DNA of 64,000 nt from CAZFLM01 sp964519955. Its GTDB lineage: Bacteria > Armatimonadota > Chthonomonadetes > Chthonomonadales > CAJBBX01. The stretch covers positions 62,001 through 126,000 of the forward strand of contig CAZFLM010000001.1 in the NCBI GenBank assembly GCA_964519955.1, read 5' to 3'. This document shows, one piece after another, positions 9,990 to 17,096 of the stretch. The notes below the pieces were generated by a model. The model had not been told where the DNA came from. It did no database searches and worked only from the letters and a program-made list of their open reading frames with translations. Numbering within the stretch: the stretch's first letter is position 1; every line of letters starts with the position of its first letter. The position numbers were made by a program, and so were the translations under genes.

Positions 9990-10349
9990 CTACGGCGACG
10001 GTACGTCGATCGGCGCTTCGGACACCTCGAGGGCGGTCAGCTTGCCGCCCGGACGCGCCCGATCGTAGTGCAGCACAAGGTGCACCTGGCGGAACGCCAG
10101 CGCCGGACGCATCACGCCGGTACTGAGGGTGCCCTGCCGAGGGTCGCCGGATGGGTAGTCGAATTGAGCCCAGTCGACCCGGAGCGGCGCGACAGCCTGG
10201 TCCACTTGGTCGCGGCTGGACCCGACCGGCGCCCTGGTCAGGATCTCGGCCCGAACGCTCTCGACGATGGTCAGGTGCCTGTGCGCCAACCATCCGAGCG
10301 TGGCCAGCACGGCGACTGCAGGCAGCAGCAGACACACCCAACGCATCAT
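9990..10349 (-). CDS. Small single-pass membrane or exported protein, unknown
   Basis: A protein of 119 residues starting MMRWVCLLLPAVAVLATLGW, so one N-terminal hydrophobic helix acts as anchor or signal. The rest is a small soluble domain with SSRDQVDQAVAPLRVDW and QVHLVLHYDRARPGGKLTALEVSE, suggesting a mixed alpha/beta fold outside the membrane. The first segment resembles the start of small SmpA/BamE-like lipoprotein domains (a sRxxVxxxlG pattern), but too weakly for a call. It sits between the PPC-domain gene and the GH2-like gene on the same strand, with gaps of 44 and 39 bp, so co-transcription is likely. Confidence 0.65.
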   Translation of the reverse strand: MMRWVCLLLPAVAVLATLGWLAHRHLTIVESVRAEILTRAPVGSSRDQVDQAVAPLRVDWAQFDYPSGDPRQGTLSTGVMRPALAFRQVHLVLHYDRARPGGKLTALEVSEAPIDVPSP

Positions 10350-10393
10350 GGCGCGCGCCCCCCTCACTCCTGGCCCTCGACGCGACGGGCTCC

Positions 10394-12415
10394 CTACTTC
10401 GCCGCCGCGACCACCTTCACCGAGAGCGCCTGCGCATTGCGCCACCACTGCGACGCGCCGCTCTTCATCGTGCCCCCGACGATCACGTTCTGGCGGAGGC
10501 CAACCGCGGCGGTCTTGCTGGCGGTGATGACCAGCACGAACTCGTCCTTGTCGGCGGGGATGGGGCCGAGGGGCACGTTCAGGTCCTGCACGCCCGCCGC
10601 CATCCACAGCGTCACCTCGCCCGACGCGCCGGCCGCGCGGTAGACCTTCAGTGGCACGCGCACCTCGCCGCCCTGCGGCACCTCGACGGCCATCTGAGCG
10701 GGCGCCAGCGAGAAGCCCGCCGCGTCGCCCGCCATCACGACCGTCTCGCGCGCGGTGGGGTACATCGTGTAGCTGAACGCCTGCATCACCGTCTCGCTCG
10801 GCGTCACGGCACGGCTCTGCACCTTGCCGTCGATGGTCGCGGCCCCCGTGATCGCCGGCGTGCAGATGCCGCCGGGTCCGTCGCGCAGGACGGTCGCGGT
10901 CAGCATGGCCGTCGTCTGGCCCGGCAGGATGACGCCGTCCGACACCGCGAACCCGGGCGCCACGTTCTGCACCGAGAGGTCGATGGGGCCGTTGTAGCCA
11001 TCCAGCCGCGTGGCCGTCACCGTGATGAGCGCCGAGTCGCCGCGCGCCACGAACGGGTTGTCCGGCGAGGAGCGGAGCAGGAACCCGGGGCGCGGCGGCC
11101 CGATCAGCAGGCGGTAGGTGACCTCCTCGCCGCCCTTGTCCTGCACGTCGCGCACGCGGATGGCATACTCCCCGGCCGCGGGGAACGAGTAGACCAGGCG
11201 CGAGTCGGAGTGGCGCGTCAGCAGGGGCAGCTCGGGGTCCTGCCAGTCGTCGTTCTCCGCCACCTTCTGGCCCTGCGCGTTGAACACCGCGACGATCGGG
11301 TCCATCGGCGAGCCGAGGCGCCGCGCCTGGATTTCGATGGCCAGCGTCTCGCCCGCCCGCGCGGTGACCGCGTACCAGTCCACGTCGCCGGGTTTCATGA
11401 CGCGCGCGTTCACCGTCACCGGCTGCGTGATGTGCTGCGCGGTGGCCTGCGTGTCGTTCGGCTCCTTCTCGTCGGTCTCCGGCATATCGCCCACCGCGAA
11501 CGGGACGGAGTTCGACACGAGCCCGCCCGCCTGCACGTCCACGCGCCGGGTTGCGGGAGAGTCGGCCGGAGAGGCCACGTCCAGCGTGTCGCCCGGCAGG
11601 TTGGCGCCCTTCAGCGCCACCCGCGTCGCAGCGCCCCGCTTGCCTCCCATTGGCTCGATGCGGGCGACGTGCGGCAGCTTGCCGATGCTCAGCCGGTAGA
11701 CGAAGTAGCCGCGGCCCCGGTCGAGGATGTCCTTCAGCTCGAGCAGGTACTGCCCGGCCGCCGGCGCCTTGTAGATCAGCACCGGGTCCGGGTCGAGCCG
11801 GTAGTCGTCCACCGTCGCGACCTGCGCGCCGTCCGGGTCGTAGAGCGTCAGGCACGCGTCCAGCCAGCCGGGCACCGCGTCGGGGATGTAGGGGAGGATG
11901 GAGCGCGATTCGACGCGACAGACCAGCGTGTCGCCCGCCGCGACGGTGAAGCGGAAGTAGTCGCGGTTGCTCTCCAGGATCTGCCCGTTCACCGTGACGG
12001 GGAGCGCGTCGAGCCGCTGCGCCTGGGTACGGTCCGCGCCGGCCTGCTTCTCGTTCACCTCCGGCAGTTGGCCCACGATGAAGCGATAGCGGTTCGAGGC
12101 GCCATGCGCGGTCAGGATGCGAATCTCGTGCTCGCCAAGAGCGGCACTGGCCGGCACTTGCACCGAGAGCGTCACCGTCGTGGCGTTGGCCACCTTCACG
12201 ATGCGCCCGCTGATGTCCGCCGGAGCGAACCCTACGCCGTTGGCGTCCTGCAGCTCCGTTCCGGTGACGGTGGCTTCGACGGTCGCGCCTCGCTGGGCGC
12301 CGGCCGGGAAGACGAACGTGATGCTCGGCGCGGCAGAGGCAGGCCGGGCGAGCGAGCCGATCAGCATTGCCGAGAGCAGCCACCGTCCGCTCGCCATTCG
12401 CATCTGGTAGGCCAT
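10394..12415 (-). CDS. Secreted PPC-domain (pre-peptidase C-terminal) protein
   Basis: A protein of 673 residues. The start at 12415 is chosen because MAYQMRMASGRWLLSAMLIG gives a signal peptide and a GTGAGG ribosome site lies upstream; the frame is open further 5' but overlaps the preceding gene. After an IPT/TIG-like segment (PSITFVFPAGAQRGATVEAT), two PPC-type beta-sandwiches follow, recognisable by ESNRDYFRFTVAAGD...YLLELKD and DVDWYAVTARAGE...YAIRVRD. Such proteins in planctomycetes and Armatimonadota sit beside DUF1501 and DUF1549/DUF1553 genes, as here. It starts 8 bp after the WD40 gene stop, so the two are translationally close. It is probably an exported adhesion or assembly factor with no visible active site. 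Confidence 0.8.
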   Translation of the reverse strand: MAYQMRMASGRWLLSAMLIGSLARPASAAPSITFVFPAGAQRGATVEATVTGTELQDANGVGFAPADISGRIVKVANATTVTLSVQVPASAALGEHEIRILTAHGASNRYRFIVGQLPEVNEKQAGADRTQAQRLDALPVTVNGQILESNRDYFRFTVAAGDTLVCRVESRSILPYIPDAVPGWLDACLTLYDPDGAQVATVDDYRLDPDPVLIYKAPAAGQYLLELKDILDRGRGYFVYRLSIGKLPHVARIEPMGGKRGAATRVALKGANLPGDTLDVASPADSPATRRVDVQAGGLVSNSVPFAVGDMPETDEKEPNDTQATAQHITQPVTVNARVMKPGDVDWYAVTARAGETLAIEIQARRLGSPMDPIVAVFNAQGQKVAENDDWQDPELPLLTRHSDSRLVYSFPAAGEYAIRVRDVQDKGGEEVTYRLLIGPPRPGFLLRSSPDNPFVARGDSALITVTATRLDGYNGPIDLSVQNVAPGFAVSDGVILPGQTTAMLTATVLRDGPGGICTPAITGAATIDGKVQSRAVTPSETVMQAFSYTMYPTARETVVMAGDAAGFSLAPAQMAVEVPQGGEVRVPLKVYRAAGASGEVTLWMAAGVQDLNVPLGPIPADKDEFVLVITASKTAAVGLRQNVIVGGTMKSGASQWWRNAQALSVKVVAAAK

Positions 12416-12423
12416 GGGCGCCC

Positions 12424-13764
12424 TCACTTCGCCACCGCCTCGTTCCACTCCAGCGCCGGAGGCGGCCCGGGCTGGCCGGCGAGCGCCTTCGCCACAGCGT
12501 CGGGCTGGAGCAGCAGGCCCTTCAGCTTCGCCGACGGGGTGAGCAGGTTCCGCGCGGACCACCGCAGCGCGTCAGGCGCCGACGAGGCCGCGCATCCCTG
12601 ACCGGTGACCGTCAGCCAACGGTCCGCGCCCGGTGCGAGCTGGGCCATCGTTGCGATCGGCGCACCGTCCGCCACGTTCCACAGCTTGACGGTCCCATCT
12701 GCACCTCCGGATGCCAGCCGCTTGCCGTCGGCGCTCAGGGCGACGGAGACCGCCCAATCGCCGTGCCCCTCCAGCGTCCGCACGACCGCGTACGGCCACC
12801 GATCCGACGCGACCACCTGCACGGAGCCGTCGCTGCACGGCAGGTACGCACGGTTGCTCGGGATGTCCCACCAGAGGGCTTGCGGCCGGCCGGCGCCCAC
12901 ATCGACCGCGAACGCCTGCCACATGTTCTGCCAGTGCCGGAACACCGTCGCGCGCTGGTTGTCGCCGCTCACCGCCATCAGAAGGTACTGGTTGTCCGCA
13001 TTGAACGCGACCCCGAGCACCGCCTCGGACTGCTCCAGCGTCGAGAGCAGCGCCCAGTCTGCAGTTTGCCAGACGCGCGCGGTCCGGTCGTCGCTGCCGG
13101 TCGCGAGCTGCTTGCCATCCCTGCTGAACGCCACGCACCGCACTGGCCCGCTGTGCCCCTTGAGCGTGCCGACCAGCTTCCGGTCGTCGAGCGTCCAGAC
13201 ATACGCCGCGCTATCGGCACTGCCTGCCGCGAGCCGCTTGCCGTCCGGCGACACCGCCAGCGAGGTCACCTGGTCGGCGGGCTGGTCCAGGCTGGCCGCC
13301 AGCTTCCCGGTCAGGTCCATCAGCCGCACCGCGCCGCGCTCACCGGCAGCGCCCTCTCCCACCGCGAGCGTCTTGCCCTGCTCCACGAATGCCAGCGCCT
13401 GCACCGTCCCCGTGATCGAGTCCGCTCCGATGCGTGCCGAAAGCGCGCCGGTCGCCAGATCCCAGAGCAGCACCTCCTTGCGCCCGCCCGCCGCCAGCAG
13501 CTTGCCGTCCGGGCTGAACGCAACCGCCCCCACCGGCACGCGCGCGGCAACCGGGGCGGCACAGAGCAGCGTGTGCGCCGCCCCGCCCTTCGCGCCCGGA
13601 ACCTGCGCCGCGATGGCCAGGTACTGGGCGGCGGGTGCAGCCGCCTTGGCGGTGGGCTTGACGCCGGGCGCCTTGGCTGGCTTCGCGGCAGGTGTGGCCT
13701 GCCCCATCGCGTGTGTCGCCCAGCCCACAGCCACCAGGACAGCCATCGACCGCATCACGGACAT
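12424..13764 (-). CDS. Exported WD40-repeat beta-propeller protein
   Basis: A protein of 446 residues. ATG 13764 is preceded by GGGGAG at good spacing and gives a signal peptide (MSVMRSMAVLVAVGWATHAMGQ). An Ala/Lys/Pro-rich linker follows to about residue 50. At least six WD40 units follow, with signatures such as VGAVAFSPDGKLLAAGGRKEV, VTSLAVSPDGKRLAAGSADS, VRCVAFSRDGKQLATGSDDR and AVSVALSADGKRLASGGADG. It probably forms a seven-bladed propeller outside the cytoplasm. It lies between the DUF1501 gene and the PPC gene, separated from the first by a 324-bp gap filled with a hairpin repeat. WD40 proteins are regular members of DUF1501/DUF1553 clusters. Confidence 0.85.
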   Translation of the reverse strand: MSVMRSMAVLVAVGWATHAMGQATPAAKPAKAPGVKPTAKAAAPAAQYLAIAAQVPGAKGGAAHTLLCAAPVAARVPVGAVAFSPDGKLLAAGGRKEVLLWDLATGALSARIGADSITGTVQALAFVEQGKTLAVGEGAAGERGAVRLMDLTGKLAASLDQPADQVTSLAVSPDGKRLAAGSADSAAYVWTLDDRKLVGTLKGHSGPVRCVAFSRDGKQLATGSDDRTARVWQTADWALLSTLEQSEAVLGVAFNADNQYLLMAVSGDNQRATVFRHWQNMWQAFAVDVGAGRPQALWWDIPSNRAYLPCSDGSVQVVASDRWPYAVVRTLEGHGDWAVSVALSADGKRLASGGADGTVKLWNVADGAPIATMAQLAPGADRWLTVTGQGCAASSAPDALRWSARNLLTPSAKLKGLLLQPDAVAKALAGQPGPPPALEWNEAVAK

Positions 13765-13838
13765 CACGATCTCCCCAATGACCCAACGCGGCCCGCGGCG
13801 GCGGCGGGCTCTGAAGAACCCGCCTCGGGGGCCTTCGG

Positions 13839-14069
13839 CCAACCGCCCTCCGGGCGGACCCACCACCGGCCGGACGCGCTCGCCGTCGCGTCCGCAGGAC
13901 GCTTGGCCGAAGGCCCGCCAGGCGGGGGATTCATCCCCCGAACTCACGTGCCGCCAACCGCCCTCCGGGCGGAACGAGCAACCGGCCGGCCACGCACGCC
14001 CCGGCGTCCGCAGGACGCTCGGCCGAAGGCCCGCCAGACGGGGGATTCATCCCGCGGGCCGCCGGCCCG
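13839..14069. repeat. Two tandem 115-bp units, each with three hairpins
   Basis: Unit 1 runs 13839-13953 and unit 2 13954-14069; a third copy begins at 14070 but decays at once. Each unit contains CCGCCC-TCC-GGGCGG, then GCGTCC-GCA-GGACGC, then GGGGAT-TC-ATCCCC (last arm slightly altered in unit 2), so the array can fold into six stem-loops. It fills the 324-bp gap between the DUF1501 and WD40 genes. It resembles a REP/BIME-type intergenic mosaic and could act on mRNA stability or termination inside the operon. Confidence 0.8.
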
Positions 14070-14088
14070 CCAACCGCCCCCTCCAGCC

Positions 14089-15435
14089 TCACATGATCTC
14101 CTTCAGCAGCCCGCCCGTGGGCACGCCGCCCGTCGCCAGCGGGGTCACGTGCGCCACACAGCCCTGCGGGTGCGGCAGGCGGCCCATCGGGTCGATCCCG
14201 AGCAGCCGGTAGATGCTGCCGCAGATATCCCACGGGTAGATCGGGCGCTCCTTCACCTTCTCGCCGCGCTCATCCGTCGCGCCCACCACCGCGCCGCCGC
14301 GGAAGCCGCCGCCAGCCACCACGGCCGAGAACACCGAACCGTAGTGGTGCCGCCCGCCGTTCCAGGGCGCCTCCCACGAGATGCGCGGCGTGCGCCCGAA
14401 CTCGGTGGCCCACACCACGACGGTGCTCTCCAGCAGCCCGCGCTGGGCCAGCTCGCCGAGCAGCGTCGAGAAGCCGGCGTCGAGCTGCGGCAGCATGTTC
14501 TTGAGCGCGCCGAAGATGTCCGTGTGCAGGTCCCAGCCGCCCCAGTTCACGGTCACGTAGGGCACGCCGTACTCCACCAGACGGCGCGCGCAGAGGCAGC
14601 ACTGGCCGAACCAGTTGCGCCCGTACCGGTTGCGGACCTCGTCCTTCTCCTGCTTCAGATCGAACACCTTGCGGGCGTCGCCGGCCATGATGTCGTGCGC
14701 CTTGCGCTGGAACTCGTCCATGTCGCGCGTGGGCGAGCGCGGGTCCACGCCGGTGCCCAGCGCATCGATCGCCTTGAGCAACTGGTCGCGCCCCTCGATG
14801 CGCTGCGGCGTCATCTCGCCGCCCGGCACGATGCCGTCGACGCGGAACTCGCCGCCGTTCGGATCGCCGCCCGTCTCGAAGGCGCGGTAGTCCGGCCCCA
14901 AGAAGCCCGCTCCCGAGAAGCGCCCCATCGGCGAGGTGAGCGTGATGTTGGGCGGCAGCAGGCCCTTGTACCCCGCACCGTAGCCCTTCTTCAGCGCGAC
15001 CACCGAGCCCATCGACGGGTAGACGAGGTCGTTGGCCGGCGGCGTGCCCGTCTGCATCAGGTAGGTGCCGATCTCGTGCGCATCGGAGCCGGTGGTGACG
15101 CTGCGCAGGATCGAGAACTTGTCGGCCTGCTGGGCCAGCAGCGGCAGCATCTGGCAGATGCGCATGCCGGGCGCCTTCGTGTTGATCGGGCTCGTGTACG
15201 GTCCGCAGTACCCGCCGCCGGCCTCAGGCTTCGGGTCGAACGTGTCCAGGTGCGGCGCGCCCCCGTTCATCCAGAGTTGGATAACGCACTTCGCCTTGCC
15301 CGGCTTCTCCTGCGCCGCCGCCGCCCGCTCGTCCAACCCGCCCATCGCCACAGCCGCCGCACCGGCCGCCCCCAGGCGCATCACGTCACGCCGGGTCATC
15401 CCGCGCAGGACCTCACGCCGAGTGCTCTCGTCCAT
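14089..15435 (-). CDS. DUF1501 family Tat-exported protein (sulfatase-like fold)
   Basis: A protein of 448 residues starting at ATG 15435. The N-terminus carries a twin-arginine signal, TRRDVMRLGAAGAAAVA, at about residues 13-29, so a folded, possibly metal-bearing protein is exported. The mature part is full-length DUF1501: IQLWMNGGAPHLDTFDPKPEAGG near the start, SDAHEIGTYLMQTG in the middle, and VVWATEFGRTPRISW plus NGGRHHYGSVFS towards the end. DUF1501 proteins are distant relatives of the alkaline phosphatase/sulfatase superfamily; their reaction is unknown. They are normally coded directly after a DUF1549/DUF1553 gene. Here that partner lies upstream but an insertion sequence sits in between, 66 bp upstream of this start. 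Confidence 0.88.
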   Translation of the reverse strand: MDESTRREVLRGMTRRDVMRLGAAGAAAVAMGGLDERAAAAQEKPGKAKCVIQLWMNGGAPHLDTFDPKPEAGGGYCGPYTSPINTKAPGMRICQMLPLLAQQADKFSILRSVTTGSDAHEIGTYLMQTGTPPANDLVYPSMGSVVALKKGYGAGYKGLLPPNITLTSPMGRFSGAGFLGPDYRAFETGGDPNGGEFRVDGIVPGGEMTPQRIEGRDQLLKAIDALGTGVDPRSPTRDMDEFQRKAHDIMAGDARKVFDLKQEKDEVRNRYGRNWFGQCCLCARRLVEYGVPYVTVNWGGWDLHTDIFGALKNMLPQLDAGFSTLLGELAQRGLLESTVVVWATEFGRTPRISWEAPWNGGRHHYGSVFSAVVAGGGFRGGAVVGATDERGEKVKERPIYPWDICGSIYRLLGIDPMGRLPHPQGCVAHVTPLATGGVPTGGLLKEIM

Positions 15436-15511
15436 CGTCTCCGTCGCTTTCCGCCCAGGCCGTACCTCACAGCCCACGGCCACACTTCCAGTCCGCGAAT
15501 GCGCAATACTG

Positions 15512-15540
15512 TTCACTTAGAGTATTTGTTGTGGTACAAT
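15512..15540 (+). promoter_or_regulatory. Probable transposase promoter overlapping left inverted repeat
   Basis: The -35-like TTCACT lies at 15512-15517 inside the left repeat. A 17-bp spacer and TACAAT at 15535-15540 follow, with TG one base upstream (extended -10). The predicted transcript start is near 15546-15548. Confidence 0.55.
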
Positions 15541-15542
15541 CT

Positions 15543-15574
15543 GGGCATGAGAGGAGAGGAGGCACCTCATGCCC
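15543..15574 (+). promoter_or_regulatory. Hairpin over transposase ribosome site and start codon
   Basis: A perfect 9-bp inverted repeat, GGGCATGAG at 15543-15551 and CTCATGCCC at 15566-15574, encloses AGGAGG (15557-15562). Its right arm contains the ATG (15569). A transcript starting at the element's own promoter near 15547 would lack part of the left arm, while transcripts from outside would carry the whole stem. Confidence 0.6.
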
Positions 15575-16949
15575 AGAGCGACTGCCGGGCTGGATCCCGG
15601 CGTACGGTTGAGCGACTGCGTGTCTGTCGGCGTCATCGCCAAGTCCTTTCCGGTCAGTCGGGTCGATGCCATCTTGCGGCAGACTGGTCGCGCGGGCCAG
15701 CGACAACGCGATCTGCCTGGCTCGTTGGTGGTCTACTACGTGATCGCGCTGGCTCTGTACATGCAGGTCTCGTACCGCGAGGTCCTGCGCTGCCTGCTCG
15801 AGGGCGTCCAGTGGTTGTTGGGACCTTCAGTTTCGCTTCGGATCACGGGCAAGTCGGGCATCTCGCAAGCGCGCGCTCGGCTGGGCAGCGAGCCGATGAG
15901 GCTGCTCTACGAGCAGACCGTCGGGTCGGTTGCATTACCGCGCACGCGTGGCGCCTGGTATCGCGACTGGCGGCTCGTGAGCCTGGACGGGAGCACCCTG
16001 GCCGTTCCGGATACGGACGAGAACTCCGCGACGTTCGGCCATACGCGGTCCAACTATGGTCCGTCCGCCCTGCCCTTGCTGCGCTTCGTGGCGCTAGTGG
16101 AGAACGGGACGCACGTGCTCTTTGGTGCGCGCCAGGGCCCGTGCACCGTCAGCGAAGTAACGCTGGCGCACGAGGTGCTGCCCAACCTGCAGCCTGGGAT
16201 GCTCTGCCTGGCCGATCGCTACTTCGCCGGCTACCGACTGCTCAAACGCGCGCTGGACACGGGCGCTCACATACTCTGGCGGGTGCGGGTGAACGCCAAC
16301 CTGCCGTGCCAGAAGCGCTTGGCGGATGGTTCATACCTGTCGTATGTGCGGGCTCCGGGAAGCAACGGCAGGAACGCCCCCCGTGTACCGGTTCGCGTGA
16401 TCGAGTACCGCCTGTCGGGCGTGGAAGACGCCGAACTGGTGTATCGGGTGATCTGCAGCATCCTCGATCCCGTCCTGGCGCCCGCGCCGGAGCTTGCGGC
16501 ACTCTACCACGAGCGGTGGGAGATCGAGACGGCGCTCGACGAACTCAAGACGCACCTGCGCGGCGCGCGCATCGTGCTGCGCAGCAAGACCCCAGAGCTG
16601 GTTCGCCAGGAGTTCTACGGCCTGCTGCTGGCACACTATGCCGTGCGCAATCTGATGCACGAAGCGGCGCTCGGGCAGGACCTGGATGCCGATGAACTCT
16701 CCTTTGTGCATGCTGTACGTGTCCTGCGCCGTCGGCTTCCGCAGATGGTGGCTTCCCCCCCCTCAGCAGCGGGAAGCCTGGAGGATGTTGGCGATCCAAG
16801 AGATCCTGGATGAGCGACGAGTGTCCAGCCGAGGCCGCCGCGCCATACGGGGTGTACGCCAGGCAAAGGCGTCGTTTCCGTCGCGCGGCCGGGCCGGTCA
16901 CAGCACGATCGTTGTCAAGGTGCACATCGCTGAAGTATCAACAGCCTGA
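15569..16949 (+). pseudogene. IS4-family DDE transposase with a poly-C frameshift
   Basis: The reading frame from ATG 15569 (AGGAGG six bases upstream) gives an IS4 N-terminal domain (about 20-120) and the catalytic core: D140 in VSLDGST, D216 in CLADRYF, and E320 with the Y-2-R-3-E-6-K signature (Y313, R316, E320, K327). This frame ends at 16813. The expected C-terminus (PPQQREAWRML...RRAIRGVRQAKASFPSR) continues in the +1 frame to a stop at 16949, four bases before the right repeat. The switch falls in a run of eight C at 16755-16762; seven C would restore a protein of about 460 residues. It is a decayed gene, a sequencing error or a slippage site; all catalytic residues lie upstream. Confidence 0.85.
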
Positions 16950-17041
16950 GACTACCCTAAATGAACAGTATTGCGCGCAGGCGGACTGCGTGCCTCTCTC
17001 AGGCGCGTTTCCAACCGCCGGCCCGCAAACCGCCGCGCCAC

Positions 17042-17085
17042 CATCCTAACCATCCTGTACATCCTGTTCATCGATGTTGAGCAAG
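17042..17085 (+). repeat. CATCCT-type dispersed intergenic repeat
   Basis: CATCCT occurs three times at about 10-bp steps and is followed by GTTCATCGATGTTGAGCAAG. Nearly the same tail occurs at 50354-50398, and shorter relatives occur near 45184 and 45331. Here it lies 12 bp downstream of the DUF1549/DUF1553 stop codon. Confidence 0.7.
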
Positions 17086-17096
17086 GTGCCTCGCTA

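Larger units (their letters stand above)
15489..16988 (+). mobile_element. IS4-family insertion sequence
   Basis: The clear terminal inverted repeats are 15501-15524 and 16953-16976, which match at 22 of 24 positions; both begin GCGCAATACTGTTCA on their own strand. Further out, both ends show CAGTCCGC (15489-15496, and its complement at 16981-16988), so the ends may be about 36 bp long and the element about 1500 bp. No convincing target duplication is seen at either boundary. It carries one transposase gene on the plus strand, opposite to the surrounding operon, and separates the DUF1549/DUF1553 gene from the DUF1501 gene. Confidence 0.85.
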
